From contig CARJLX010000001.1 in NCBI GenBank assembly GCA_949001935.1, forward strand, positions 387,269 to 451,268: DNA of 64,000 nucleotides. Reading direction: 5' to 3'. The notes under the pieces are model-generated. The model was given only the letters and a program-made list of their open reading frames with translations, was not told the origin of the DNA and ran no database searches. The first letter of the stretch is position 1. Every line of letters begins with the position of its first letter. The stretch comes from an uncultured Eubacteriales bacterium (GTDB lineage Bacteria > Bacillota > Clostridia > Christensenellales > UBA1242). Below, one piece after another: positions 17,374 to 27,464 of the stretch. A program made the position numbers and the translations under genes.

Positions 17374-19708
17374 TTAAGAAACAAGAGTAAACCCTTTAGA
17401 TTTCAAATGATTAATAACATAATCACTTGTTTGCCCTCCAATTGCTATTGAAAATAAACTATTTTGCATTGGAAGGTCATCGTTAATGTTTGGCACAACT
17501 GTATAACCTGTATACGTGCCAGATGTATAACCTTTTCTATTATTTACTTGTGAATAGCATGCACCACTTGTAATTTTACCTGTAGAAACAGAGCCTGCAA
17601 ACAACCCTATCTCCACATTAGATGAACCTATAAATGAACAATTAGTTAAACAATTGGCTTTTAAACTTTCCCCAATAAATGCTCCTGCTCTAGAAGGTTG
17701 TTTTGCAATAATTTGTGCTTTTACTGCCATATTTGATGCGTTAGGAGCATTTGAAGCTACATACCCAAACAACCCTCCAACATTATATTCACCTTTTATT
17801 ATTCCTTCAACAGTCGCATTTGAAGGGCCTGGACCTGAATAGTCCAGCAAACCAAACAATCCACCGACATTTCCAGTTGGGTTTGTTGACGAAATCATAC
17901 CAAATACTTTACATTTGCTTGTATTAGGAGCATAATTCCCAATCACTCCGCCTACCATACCACCTACATTTTTACCAGCCCCCTCAATAATCCCATTGAA
18001 TACACAATTCTCAAATGTTCTTATGTCGCTAGTTCCTGAAGATCCAACAAGTCCACCAACATATGTCCCTGAAGAATTAATATAGCCTTCAACAGAGCAA
18101 TTCGATATTGCCTGACCACTATTATTTTGAGTATACTCCCCAACAAGCCCACCTACATAAGTTGCAGTACTGTTGATAGCCAAATCCTTCAAAATAACGT
18201 TTTTGATTTGTCTTGTATTTGTTGAATAATAATATCCAAACATACCCATTCCATTAGTAGTCAAATTGTAAATTGTTTTATTGTTTCCATCATATGCGCC
18301 TGAAAACTTATTCGTGGAAGTGCCAATAGAAGGGAAATTGTCACTACTCATGTAGATATCTGCAGTTTGCTTGAAATACGCAGAAGTATCTACGCCAGAA
18401 TTAACATTATTTGACATCTTTCTAAGTGCGTTCTCGCAATTTACTATGTATGGACTACTGCTTGTTCCAGAACCTAAAAATTCAAATTCAAATTCCTGCC
18501 ATTGAAATACTGGATAGCCACTATTCCCATTGTTTTCGGTATCAAACTTCCAAATGTTAGTGAAATCAAATCTTAAAAAATTCATACCCTCTTGACTTTT
18601 AACATCACTATCCAAAGTTGATTTATAATAAGAAGATGGTGTACATCCACCAGATGTACACTTTCCCCCATAATAACAATTGCTTAAATTAAAATTAAAA
18701 CCTCCGCCAATAGCACCAAAATATGAATCACTACAAGTCAATAAACCTAAATTAAAACAATTCTGCACTGGGAAACTATATGTTCCACTATTCTTTCCTA
18801 TAATTCCGCCAACATAAGAACTTCCTGAAATATCTCCAGTGTTATAGCAATTTGAAAACTTGTTCATATCAGACGAACCTAAACCCGATACATGCCCTAC
18901 AATCCCGCCAACATTTGGCACATAATTACTGTTTATATTTCCTCTATTATAGCTATCTTTAACCCCTCCATAACTACCATCCATAAAACCAACAATTCCG
19001 CCAACGGCACCTGATGTTACACTATTTATATATGCAAAATTACAACATTGTGAGAAATATGACCAATAACTATATCCAACAATTCCTCCCACATTTCCAC
19101 CAGACGTCATACGACCATCAAACGAGCAATTTGTTATCGAGCTACTATCTAGTCTGCCCGCTATTCCTCCTACACCTGTAGCATCTCTTGAAAAATATGA
19201 ATTTACTATTTGTATGTTTTTTAATGAACCTCCAACATATCCAAATAATCCAATAAAATTATATGATATAGAAGAATTATTTACTAGCCCAGATATTTTA
19301 TGGTTATCGCCATCATAGCCACCAATAGCAAGTCTAATCTCACTACTTATTGGCACCCAATAATACGCAGACATATCCAAGTCTTTTGTTTGTTTAAAAT
19401 ATATATTACTATTTAGATTTATCGGTGTACCATTATTTGCAACATATGAAAGCCCAGCAAGTTTTGCCTCGCTGTCTATTATATATGGACTGCTTGAAGT
19501 CCCACTTCCAGACCAAACAGTTGAATATCTGCTAGTGTCGCTTATCCAAGTTCCGCTTGTGTTTGTAGGTCCAGTTATACCCTCAGTTTGTTCATTTTCT
19601 ACATTATTTTTAAGGGAGTTAAAAATCCCCCCCCGCTAAGCCAGCAAATACTGTGGCTATAGACAAGAGAGGAATAAGGATTGATAACACTAAGATTCTT
19701 TTCTTCAT
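17374..19708 (-). pseudogene. GLUG-repeat surface protein, phase-OFF by poly-G frameshift
   Basis: The true start is the ATG at 19708, with AAGGAAA upstream. It gives a signal peptide MKKRILVLSILIPLLSIA and then runs into eight G (19634-19627). With eight G the frame stops after 29 residues. With seven or ten G it joins the long open frame that starts ATT TTT AAC at 19626 and runs without a stop to 17374, giving a protein of about 777 residues. The rest is an entry motif (VWSGSGTSSSPYI), repeated GLUG units (NCYNTGDISGSSYVGGI), a second entry motif and a second GLUG block. The end resembles the other paralogues (LPMQNS..LKSKGF). I treat it as a switchable gene, not a dead one. A sequencing slip in the tract is the alternative. 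Confidence 0.8.
19627..19634 (-). repeat. Coding poly-G tract (8 G)
   Basis: Eight G on the coding strand, directly after the signal-peptide coding region. 74 nt lie between the A of the ATG and the tract, so an in-frame product needs 7 or 10 G. It is the classic form of a slipped-strand mispairing switch. Confidence 0.85.
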
Positions 19709-19737
19709 ATTATTTTCCTTTTTCTTATTATATTTTT

Positions 19738-19765
19738 ATTATATACTAAAAACTTTCTTTTACAA
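19738..19765 (-). promoter_or_regulatory. Promoter of the phase-OFF GLUG gene
   Basis: -35 TTGTAA (19765-19760), 16-nt spacer, -10 TATAAT (19743-19738) on the minus strand, about 25 nt upstream of the leader SD. It has no G tract, unlike the promoters of the two paralogues. Confidence 0.5.
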
Positions 19766-19810
19766 AACGATTTTTAAAAATAATTGTAAACTTTTTCAAA
19801 ATAAAAACAA

Positions 19811-20989
19811 TTAAGCAAAAGGTGTACAAACTTTCAAAACTTCATTGATAAGGAATGGATCATTTTCGTTACATTTTCTATAAGTCATAACAACTGTTGT
19901 TTCACTTTCATCCTTATATGCTCTGCCAAGAGAAATTAACTTTTGAATAACCACAACTGCATCTGCATTATGCCCAAACATTGTTTCTTTTTTATCAAAA
20001 TAGAAATCAATATAAGAAAGAACTTCCATGATGTCATTGATAAATAAAACAACCTTTTCACCAAGTTCATTAAGTCTTAACACAAGCGAGATTGCGTCAA
20101 CAACCTTATCTAATCCTGTTTGATCATTATCACCATAATTATTTTTAAGTTTAATAAGACCATCAATATTATCAAACATAATAGCGTCTTCAAAAGAAGT
20201 ATTCAAACTTAAAACAACAACTTTAAATCCATCTTTGATAAGATTATTTGCAAACTCATAAAATCTATTATCTTCAAAAATATTACTTTGATAACGAATA
20301 ATATTTCGTCTACCTCTAAAAAGTTTAAAATCACCATATGGAACCATATTGAAAGAAATTGTTGGTTCTTTAGAAGTTGCTGCAACCGGTTTATATTCAC
20401 TTGCATCAACAAAATTAATTTTATTCAAATTACTTACTATGTATTGATTTGAGGTGTTCATTTTATTAGCAGTCACCTCAATATAATCTCCAGTTTTTAA
20501 GCCAAAAGTATTAACCATATCAAGAGGAATAAAAACTTTTGTGTTGTTTTTAATATCAAGGAAAAAACCAACTTTATCAGCCACTCTCAAAACGCCTTCA
20601 AAATCAGCAGTTTCTTCTTCCATAATCAAACTAAAAACAGGGGTTTCTTGTGCAAAGGTTATAACTTCATTATAAGGACGAATACGCTTAGTTACTGATG
20701 GAAAAGATAAAGTTGCTTCATTGCCTGTCATGGCTGACATAATTTTATCAATATTATTCAAGGTCTTGCAAGGTCTACCTTTTTTTGTAGGTCTTTGAGG
20801 AACTGACGAACCATTAGATAATTTTTCCAAAATTAAATCAACAAGCTCACCGCGTTTTCTTGTAGTTGGAGAAGGAACACCAATTTCTCTTGCGAGCCCA
20901 CGGAGTTCAAAAATGCCGAGTTCATTAACAATCATCTCTCGTTGATCAGATTTTTTGTTTTTAATATCATCTAAAAGTGTTTTTTCCAT
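19811..20989 (-). CDS. Rho-like protein without a recognisable Walker A motif
   Basis: 392 residues from the ATG at 20989, which has a strong GGAGGA at good spacing; longer upstream frames have none. The N-terminus has the Rho N-terminal helix-extended-loop pattern (LGIFELRGLAREIGVPSPTTRKRGELVDLI is represented by its start LGIFELRGLAREIGV). A cold-shock-like RNA-binding domain (GVLRVADKVGFFLD) follows. The C-terminal half aligns with Rho only loosely: where Rho has the GxPKAGKT P-loop this protein reads LFRGRRNIIRYQS. DAVVVIQKLISLGRAYKDESETT still recalls Rho. It may bind RNA without ATP-driven translocation. It has its own promoter. Confidence 0.65.
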   Translation of the reverse strand: MEKTLLDDIKNKKSDQREMIVNELGIFELRGLAREIGVPSPTTRKRGELVDLILEKLSNGSSVPQRPTKKGRPCKTLNNIDKIMSAMTGNEATLSFPSVTKRIRPYNEVITFAQETPVFSLIMEEETADFEGVLRVADKVGFFLDIKNNTKVFIPLDMVNTFGLKTGDYIEVTANKMNTSNQYIVSNLNKINFVDASEYKPVAATSKEPTISFNMVPYGDFKLFRGRRNIIRYQSNIFEDNRFYEFANNLIKDGFKVVVLSLNTSFEDAIMFDNIDGLIKLKNNYGDNDQTGLDKVVDAISLVLRLNELGEKVVLFINDIMEVLSYIDFYFDKKETMFGHNADAVVVIQKLISLGRAYKDESETTVVMTYRKCNENDPFLINEVLKVCTPFA

Positions 20990-21052
20990 AGTTTCCTCCA
21001 TAAATAGGTCAAAATTCAACAAATCTACCAAAATCGACCTAGATTTAAATAT

Positions 21053-21080
21053 ATTATACCCTGTTTTGTAAAAAAGTCAA
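21053..21080 (-). promoter_or_regulatory. Promoter of the Rho-like gene
   Basis: -35 TTGACT (21080-21075), 16-nt spacer, -10 TATAAT (21058-21053). The leader of about 60 nt contains imperfect AGGTC/GACCT complementarity around 21006-21040. Confidence 0.55.
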
Positions 21081-21095
21081 ATGTTTTTTCAAACT

Positions 21096-22184
21096 TTACA
21101 TAATCGGAATAAAACTTGTTATCAATCCACAAATAAAAGCAAAAATATACAATAATAAAATTATAAGCAAATTTTGCCAAATTTTCTTTTTATTTGTAGT
21201 AAATAAAACAATAATTCCAACCCCTGCACCAGCACAAAGTCCAGCAAGCAATGGTGCAAACATAATTACTCCTGACATATATAATTCGACTAAAAATACA
21301 GAAGCCGCACAATTAGGAATTAAGCCCACTAGGCAGGCCAAGGTTATTTGAACAAAAACATTGTCCGTAAAAAGCCCACGAATGGCATCAAGACCGCAAT
21401 ATCCTATGCAAATATTGATAATTAAGGTTGCAACAAACACATAAGCCATTATTATTGCTGTATGTTTAAGGGCATCCAAAAATATATTTTTAGCACAACA
21501 ATCACTATGAACATGTTTATGTCCACAACCACATGCCATAAACTCCTCTTCATGTTCATGGTTGTGCATGTGTTCATGTCCATCGCAATGCTCACAATGA
21601 CGGTCATGAATATGAACATCTAACTTTTGGTCAACATTTCCGCATTCTTTCACACTTTCTTGAGAATGACTGTCATGTTCAACATTTTTCTTAATTTCTT
21701 CGACAGCGTGTCCATCTACATTTTCGGTGTTTATCTTGTCAACTTTTGACAATCTTTGTTGTTTTATTATTGATTTTTTTACAAAAATACGCATAGTTAA
21801 ATCTACGCCATAACCAATTAATATTGCGAAGATTATTTTGAAAAGAAGAAGGAATAAAAGTTTAGGTATATATTCAGGTTTAGCAATCATCAAAGGAATT
21901 GCTTCGTCACTAGTAGCAATAAAAACAGCAAATAAAGTGCCAAGAGTTACAACCTTATTAGAATAAAGTTGAGCCATAACAGATGAAAATCCACATTGAG
22001 GAACGCAACCTAAAAAAGCACCAACCAAAGGCCCAGCCTTTTTTGTGTGGTGCAAAATTTTAGAATATTTTTTACTGCTATTATGAGAGAAATACCCTAC
22101 AAGTAGATATGCCAAATAGAGAATTGGAATAACGATAGCAGTATCTTTTAATGCATCAAGAAGTGCGTCAACAAAAATTTCCAT
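21096..22184 (-). CDS. Putative heavy-metal/arsenic efflux permease with His-rich loop
   Basis: 362 residues with about eight to ten membrane segments in two similar halves. Each half has a polar patch inside a membrane segment (GCVPQCGFSSVMAQLYS early and GLIPNCAASVFLVELYM late), a pattern of the ArsP-like or putative manganese exporter permeases. The central cytoplasmic loop (about 185-235) is packed with His and Cys (HDRHCEHCDGHEHMHNHEHE), suited to binding Zn, Mn, Ni or similar ions. Substrate cannot be fixed from sequence. AAGGTGA precedes the ATG, 18 bp downstream of the repeat-protein gene, so the two are probably co-transcribed. Confidence 0.7.
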   Translation of the reverse strand: MEIFVDALLDALKDTAIVIPILYLAYLLVGYFSHNSSKKYSKILHHTKKAGPLVGAFLGCVPQCGFSSVMAQLYSNKVVTLGTLFAVFIATSDEAIPLMIAKPEYIPKLLFLLLFKIIFAILIGYGVDLTMRIFVKKSIIKQQRLSKVDKINTENVDGHAVEEIKKNVEHDSHSQESVKECGNVDQKLDVHIHDRHCEHCDGHEHMHNHEHEEEFMACGCGHKHVHSDCCAKNIFLDALKHTAIIMAYVFVATLIINICIGYCGLDAIRGLFTDNVFVQITLACLVGLIPNCAASVFLVELYMSGVIMFAPLLAGLCAGAGVGIIVLFTTNKKKIWQNLLIILLLYIFAFICGLITSFIPIM

Positions 22185-22202
22185 TAGTCACCTTAAAATT
22201 GT

Positions 22203-23144
22203 TTACTTGGATTTAACCGCCTTTTCTTTTGTAGTTTCTTTTTTAACTTCTTCCTTAACTTCTTGAGTTGGGATTTCGTCTATCTTCATTTGTTTAGTTC
22301 TAACTCTTTTCTTAGTTGTCTTAACTTCCTCAGTTTGAACTTCAACATCTTTATTTTCTTCTTGAGCCTTAACTTCGGCTTGATGAGCAAGTTCAGCCTT
22401 TTCGCGTTTAAATTCGCTCATGCGTTTTTCGCTTTCGCTTGGAGAATAAAGAATTATTGTTTGGTCATCTTTAAAATCAATAACACCATCCATATTTGCA
22501 CTGATAAATGCCCTACCAAGCATTTCGTGAACAGAACCCTTATTTAAAGTAGAAATTTCACTACCATCAGCAAAAAGACCAACATGACCATTATTCATAG
22601 TCCCAATCTTAGAGTTATTCAAAAGATATTGAATATCTCCATCAAGCATACTTACAAGATCGGCATTATCAAAAACACCTGTGATTTTTCCTTTAATCAT
22701 TGTGACAATTTTTGCCTTATCACGAAGGAACATAACCTCACCATCTGTCATAGTAGAAAGTTCAGCCTTATCATCAATAAAACGAATAAAACCACCATTC
22801 ATAGTGCCAATGCAAGCTTTATCTTCAACATAATCAATTTTGCAATCATTTATAGTTGTGATTTTTGATTTATCACAAACTCGTGAGATAGTTCCAGATT
22901 TAAACAAAACAATCTTGGCCTTTCCGCCAAGTTCTCTAATTTTGCAATCTTCCACCATTTGAATTTTGGCTTTGCCACCAATTTCTTTAAAAGTAGTGTT
23001 GAAACTTTCAAGAACAACTGCATTTCCTGTCAATGTAACATTAAAACAACGATTTAAGATATGCACGCCATTTGAAAGAGTGAAATTGCCCTCTTCGTCA
23101 TGAATAATAGGGTCAATAACTTTTTCATTTTTCTTTCCAAACAT
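22203..23144 (-). CDS. Repeat protein with predicted beta-helix, unknown function
   Basis: 313 residues from the ATG at 23144, after GAGGTG. Residues about 20-230 are built from near-regular units of roughly 20 residues (for example DKAKIVTMIKGKITGVFDNA) with alternating small and hydrophobic positions, which suggests a right-handed beta-helix. The C-terminal third is a Lys/Glu-rich charged tail. There is no signal peptide, so it is likely cytoplasmic. It resembles bactofilin-style or pentapeptide-style stacks in general form, but I do not recognise the family. It precedes the metal permease gene. Confidence 0.55.
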   Translation of the reverse strand: MFGKKNEKVIDPIIHDEEGNFTLSNGVHILNRCFNVTLTGNAVVLESFNTTFKEIGGKAKIQMVEDCKIRELGGKAKIVLFKSGTISRVCDKSKITTINDCKIDYVEDKACIGTMNGGFIRFIDDKAELSTMTDGEVMFLRDKAKIVTMIKGKITGVFDNADLVSMLDGDIQYLLNNSKIGTMNNGHVGLFADGSEISTLNKGSVHEMLGRAFISANMDGVIDFKDDQTIILYSPSESEKRMSEFKREKAELAHQAEVKAQEENKDVEVQTEEVKTTKKRVRTKQMKIDEIPTQEVKEEVKKETTKEKAVKSK

Positions 23145-23314
23145 AAAACACCTCACAAACCATTATACGATAGTTCAATATGAGTATAACACAAAAATTT
23201 TCAATAAATCAAACAAAAATTAAAATATTTTCAAAAACATTAATAAATTTATCTATTCTCCCATAAATAGCGACTAAAAAAATGTTAAAAATCTACAAAA
23301 ATCAACCTTATTTT

Positions 23315-23345
23315 AGTTGACTTGTCAACTTTGATTGCATATAAT
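23315..23345 (+). promoter_or_regulatory. Promoter and operator of the MarR-ABC operon
   Basis: -35 TTGACT (23317-23322), 17-nt spacer, -10 TATAAT (23340-23345). A perfect palindrome AGTTGACTTGTCAACT (23315-23330) covers the -35 box and is the likely binding site of the MarR protein encoded next. Confidence 0.75.
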
Positions 23346-23380
23346 CTTAATTATGCTTTTGATTAAAAAGGAGTAGTTTT

Positions 23381-23824
23381 ATGAAGCAAGAAATAAATTT
23401 CTTTCCAGAAAAATTTTTAATTTTGCATAAATCATTGGTTAGTTATTTCAACGCTTCTTTAAAAGATAGTGAAATATCTGGCGGGTTTGTATTTTATTTT
23501 CTGCTTTTAGCACAAGAAAACATGACTCAAGCTCAACTTTCTCAGCGTTCTAAAAGAGATAAAGCCCATACTAACAGAGTTGTTAGTCAACTTTTAGAAA
23601 AAGGCTATTTTGAATATGAAGATAACAATATAAAAAACAGAAAGTTAAGACTAACCCAAAAAGGCGTTGAATTTGCTCAAACTTGCAAAAAACTTTTCAG
23701 AGAATATATCAAAAATTTATTTTCAGGCATAGATAAAAACGACCTAGAAACTACATCAAAGGTATTAACTCAATTAATAAACAATGCAAAAACCTTAAAT
23801 TCCTTGGAGGATAATAATGATTAA
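23381..23824 (+). CDS. MarR-family transcriptional regulator
   Basis: 147 residues with the MarR winged-helix core: MTQAQLSQRSKRDKAHTNRV as recognition region, then LLEKGYFEYEDNNIKNRK for the wing, flanked by dimerisation helices. MarR proteins usually repress an efflux system next to them and are released by a ligand. Here the gene is first in an operon with three ABC genes, overlapping the next by 8 nt, and a palindromic operator covers the promoter. Autorepression is therefore likely. AAGGAG is present upstream. Confidence 0.9.
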   Translation: MKQEINFFPEKFLILHKSLVSYFNASLKDSEISGGFVFYFLLLAQENMTQAQLSQRSKRDKAHTNRVVSQLLEKGYFEYEDNNIKNRKLRLTQKGVEFAQTCKKLFREYIKNLFSGIDKNDLETTSKVLTQLINNAKTLNSLEDNND

Positions 23825-25562
23825 AATATTAAAACATTTAAAATGGCATGAATGGCTTATAGCCATAATTCTACTTGCAATACTTGGTACACATGCCTAT
23901 TGCAATCTTCTTTTGCCAGAATTTATGGGTGACATAATTCGTTTCCTAGGAATGGGAAGTGAACTTGGTGCTTTTTGGCAGGATATTTTATGGACTTCTT
24001 TAAAAATGCTTTTAACCATAGTTGGAATAATTGGTTGCACCATAATTGTCGGCTATCTTTCTGCCTACCTCACAACTAGCGTTATGGCAAGAGTTAGAGG
24101 TAGATTATTTAAAAATGTAAACAAATTTTCTATGGCAGAAATTAATAAATTTTCTATTGCAAGTTTGATCACTCGTTCAACAAACGATATAACCCAACTT
24201 CAACAAGTTTACTCTATGATTTTAGGGTTTGGTATCACTGCTCCAATCACTGCTATACTTGCTATTATAAAGGTTGTTCAAATTTCTGCCACCCTATCAC
24301 TTGTTAATGTAGTTTCTGTTATTGCTCTTGTTTTATTAACTACCCTAGTTTTTATACTTGTTATTCCAAAATTTAAAATAATGCAAAAAAATACAGATAA
24401 AATCAACCTACTTACTCGTGAAAACTTAACAGGTCTTAGAGTTGTTAGAGCTTACTCTGCTGAAAAGGCACAAGAAGATAAATTTGAAGTGACAAATAAA
24501 TTTACTACAAAAATAGACATTTTCGCAAATAGAGTTTTCTCGATTATTGACCCTGGTATATCTTTGATAATGCAAGGGACTTCACTTGCTATCGTTTGGC
24601 TAGTTGCATATCTGTCTGGTGGAAATCCAGAATATATCGCAATCATTGGTGAGTTTACTCAATACTCTGCTCAAATAATAATGGGCTTTATGATGCTTTC
24701 AATGCTTTTTATGATGATTCCAAGAGGTATAGTTTCGGCAAAAAGAATTAATGAAGTTTTAGACGAAAAAACTTCTATTATAGAAGGTAATATTAGTAAT
24801 GAAGAAACTCAATCTAAAAAAGGTTCTGTAGTGTTTGATAATGTTTCATTCAAATACCCTGGTGCAGATGAATATGTGCTTGAAAATATTTCCTTTGAAG
24901 CCAAACCTGGTCAAACAATAGCATTCATAGGCTCAACAGGAAGCGGTAAAAGTACGTTGATAAATTTGATTCCAAGATTTTACGATGTTTCAGAAGGCAA
25001 AGTTTTAGTAGATGGAGTTGATGTGAAAGAATATAAACTCTCCTCTCTTCATGACAAACTTGGTTATGTTCCTCAACGCGGAGTACTTTTCAGTGGAAGC
25101 GTTAAAGAGAACATTAAATATGGTGCAGAAAACGCCAGTGACGAAGAAATTGAAAAGGCTATTGAAACAAGTGAGAGTAGTTTTGTATACAAATTAGACA
25201 AGGGCTTAGATTACTTTATCTCTCAAGGCGGAAAAAATGTGTCTGGCGGTCAAAAACAACGCTTATCTATAGCAAGAGCAATAGTAAAGAAACCAGAAAT
25301 TTTTATCTTTGACGATAGCTTTTCAGCTCTCGACTATAAAACAGATAAAACCCTAAGGCGTAAACTAAAAAAATATATGGGTAATGCAACCTGCTTAATT
25401 GTTGCTCAAAGAATTGGCACTATCATCAATGCAGACAAAATTATCGTTTTAGACGAAGGCAAGATTGTGGGTAAAGGTAAACATAAAGAGTTATTAAAAA
25501 CTTGTGATGTTTATCGCGAGATTGCTCTATCTCAACTTTCAGAGGAGGAACTAAATAAATGA
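23817..25562 (+). CDS. ABC exporter half-transporter (degenerate ATP site partner)
   Basis: 581 residues: six-helix ABC exporter membrane domain (1-320) and an ATPase domain. Walker A GSTGSGKST, signature VSGGQKQR, Walker B IFIFDDSFSALD. The residue after the Walker B Asp is Asp, not the catalytic Glu. The partner encoded next has Glu there but a changed signature. This is the pattern of heterodimeric exporters such as the BmrC/BmrD type, with one weak and one active ATP site. It probably exports a drug, lipid or peptide. The stop overlaps the next start (ATGA). Confidence 0.92.
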   Translation: MIKILKHLKWHEWLIAIILLAILGTHAYCNLLLPEFMGDIIRFLGMGSELGAFWQDILWTSLKMLLTIVGIIGCTIIVGYLSAYLTTSVMARVRGRLFKNVNKFSMAEINKFSIASLITRSTNDITQLQQVYSMILGFGITAPITAILAIIKVVQISATLSLVNVVSVIALVLLTTLVFILVIPKFKIMQKNTDKINLLTRENLTGLRVVRAYSAEKAQEDKFEVTNKFTTKIDIFANRVFSIIDPGISLIMQGTSLAIVWLVAYLSGGNPEYIAIIGEFTQYSAQIIMGFMMLSMLFMMIPRGIVSAKRINEVLDEKTSIIEGNISNEETQSKKGSVVFDNVSFKYPGADEYVLENISFEAKPGQTIAFIGSTGSGKSTLINLIPRFYDVSEGKVLVDGVDVKEYKLSSLHDKLGYVPQRGVLFSGSVKENIKYGAENASDEEIEKAIETSESSFVYKLDKGLDYFISQGGKNVSGGQKQRLSIARAIVKKPEIFIFDDSFSALDYKTDKTLRRKLKKYMGNATCLIVAQRIGTIINADKIIVLDEGKIVGKGKHKELLKTCDVYREIALSQLSEEELNK

Positions 25563-27439
25563 AAAACAACAATCAAATAGCACCAACAAGTTCTCCTGCC
25601 GAGGTTGAACAAGTGGTTAAAAACGCAAAGAAAACAAAAAAAACAAAGCAAGAAAATGAACTTAAAACAAAATATAAACAAACAAATCATAAAGCCAAAG
25701 ATTTTAAAGGTTCTTTATTAGGCATTATCAAAATGCTTAAGCCTTTTAAATGGCTTGTGATTATTGGGCTTGTATTTGCAGTTATTGGTACTGTTTTAAG
25801 TATGATTGGCCCTAATATATTAAATCAAATGATGAAAGCTCTTGTACCTTTAGATATGCATAAGGTGACAACTCTTGGATTAATCTTAGTTGCAATGTAT
25901 TTAACAGGTTGTATACTCTCCTACTTCCAAGGATTTATTCTTGGTGGCGTTGCGGCTAAAATTTCTAGAAACTTAAGAACACAAATAACCAAGAAAATTA
26001 ACCGTATGCCACTCAACTATTTTGATACAAATAGTTATGGTGATGTTATGTCACGATTAACAAATGATGTTGACACTGTTGGAAGAACATTAGATAATAC
26101 TCTTAGCAATCTTATCACTTCTATCACAATGATTATCGCTATTCCAATTATAATGTTTACACTCAGTTGGCAATTAACCTTGATTGCTTTATGCGAAATT
26201 CCTCTTGCATTTTTTGTGGTTTCTGTTATAGTAAAATTCAATCAAAAATACTTTATCAAGCAACAAAAATGTTTAGGTGAAATGAACGGACACATCGAAG
26301 AAATTTATTCTGCACACAATGTTGTGAAAGCTTTTAATGGTGAAGAAAAGGCTTTTAAGGAATTTGAAGTTATAAATAAAGAACTTAAACGTTCTGGTCG
26401 TAAAGCTCAATTTTATTCTGGACTTATGCACCCTGTTATCAACTTTATAGGAAATCTTGTATATATTTGCATCTGCCTTATGGGTGCATATATCGCCATA
26501 AAAACAAATGACTTTTTATTCATAACATCAATTATCACATTTATGACATATATAAAATTGTTTAATCAACCACTTTCACAACTTGGCTCAATTTCAGGAA
26601 CACTTCAACAAACCGCTGCGGCTGCCGAAAGAGTGTTTGAATTCTTAGAAGAACCTGAACAAGAAGATGAAAGCGAAAAGAATGCAACCCTTAAAAAGGT
26701 TAAAGGTAAAGTTGAATTTAGTCATGTTAACTTTGGATACAAACCAGAAAAACAAATTATTCATGATTTTAATTTCACCGCCCTTCCAGGTCAAAAGATA
26801 GCAATTGTTGGTCCAACTGGTGCTGGAAAGACAACCATGGTCAATTTGCTAATGAGGTTCTATGAAGTAAATTCAGGTGAAATAAAAATTGATGGAGTTT
26901 CAACTAAAAAAATGAAACGAGGTTATGTCCGCTCATTATTTGGAATGGTACTTCAAGATACATGGCTGTTTGAGGGAACCATTAAGGAAAATATAGCCTA
27001 TGGTAATCCAAATGCAAGTGATGAAGAAATTATTGAAGCCTGCAAAATGGCAAATGTACACCACTTTATCAAGACTCAACCAAATGGCTATGATATGGTG
27101 TTAAATGAAGATTGTTCTATTAGTGCCGGTCAAAAACAATTGTTGACTATTGCAAGAGCAATGGTTCAAAACGCACCTATGCTTATATTAGACGAAGCTA
27201 CAAGTTCAGTTGATACAAGAACTGAGGTGCTGATACAAACAGCAATGGATAGACTAACACAAGGCAGAACAAGTTTTGTTATCGCTCACCGCCTCTCAAC
27301 AATCAAGAATGCAGACCAAATAATTGTAATGAAAGATGGCTCAATAGTAGAAGTTGGCAATCATAAAGACTTGCTTGCGAAAAAAGGCTTCTATGCAGAC
27401 CTATATTATAGCCAATTTGAAAATGGCGAAGATTTCTAA
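25559..27439 (+). CDS. ABC exporter half-transporter (catalytic partner)
   Basis: 626 residues. A charged, Lys-rich cytoplasmic extension of about 55 residues comes first. The six-helix membrane domain and ATPase follow. Walker A GPTGAGKTT, Walker B MLILDEATSSVD with a proper catalytic Glu, but the signature reads SAGQKQ, not SGGQ. This is complementary to the preceding gene and supports a heterodimer. Start and stop codons overlap by 4 nt, so translation is probably coupled. Confidence 0.93.
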   Translation: MKNNNQIAPTSSPAEVEQVVKNAKKTKKTKQENELKTKYKQTNHKAKDFKGSLLGIIKMLKPFKWLVIIGLVFAVIGTVLSMIGPNILNQMMKALVPLDMHKVTTLGLILVAMYLTGCILSYFQGFILGGVAAKISRNLRTQITKKINRMPLNYFDTNSYGDVMSRLTNDVDTVGRTLDNTLSNLITSITMIIAIPIIMFTLSWQLTLIALCEIPLAFFVVSVIVKFNQKYFIKQQKCLGEMNGHIEEIYSAHNVVKAFNGEEKAFKEFEVINKELKRSGRKAQFYSGLMHPVINFIGNLVYICICLMGAYIAIKTNDFLFITSIITFMTYIKLFNQPLSQLGSISGTLQQTAAAAERVFEFLEEPEQEDESEKNATLKKVKGKVEFSHVNFGYKPEKQIIHDFNFTALPGQKIAIVGPTGAGKTTMVNLLMRFYEVNSGEIKIDGVSTKKMKRGYVRSLFGMVLQDTWLFEGTIKENIAYGNPNASDEEIIEACKMANVHHFIKTQPNGYDMVLNEDCSISAGQKQLLTIARAMVQNAPMLILDEATSSVDTRTEVLIQTAMDRLTQGRTSFVIAHRLSTIKNADQIIVMKDGSIVEVGNHKDLLAKKGFYADLYYSQFENGEDF

Positions 27440-27464
27440 ATGCATAAAACAAAAGGAGTAAAAT

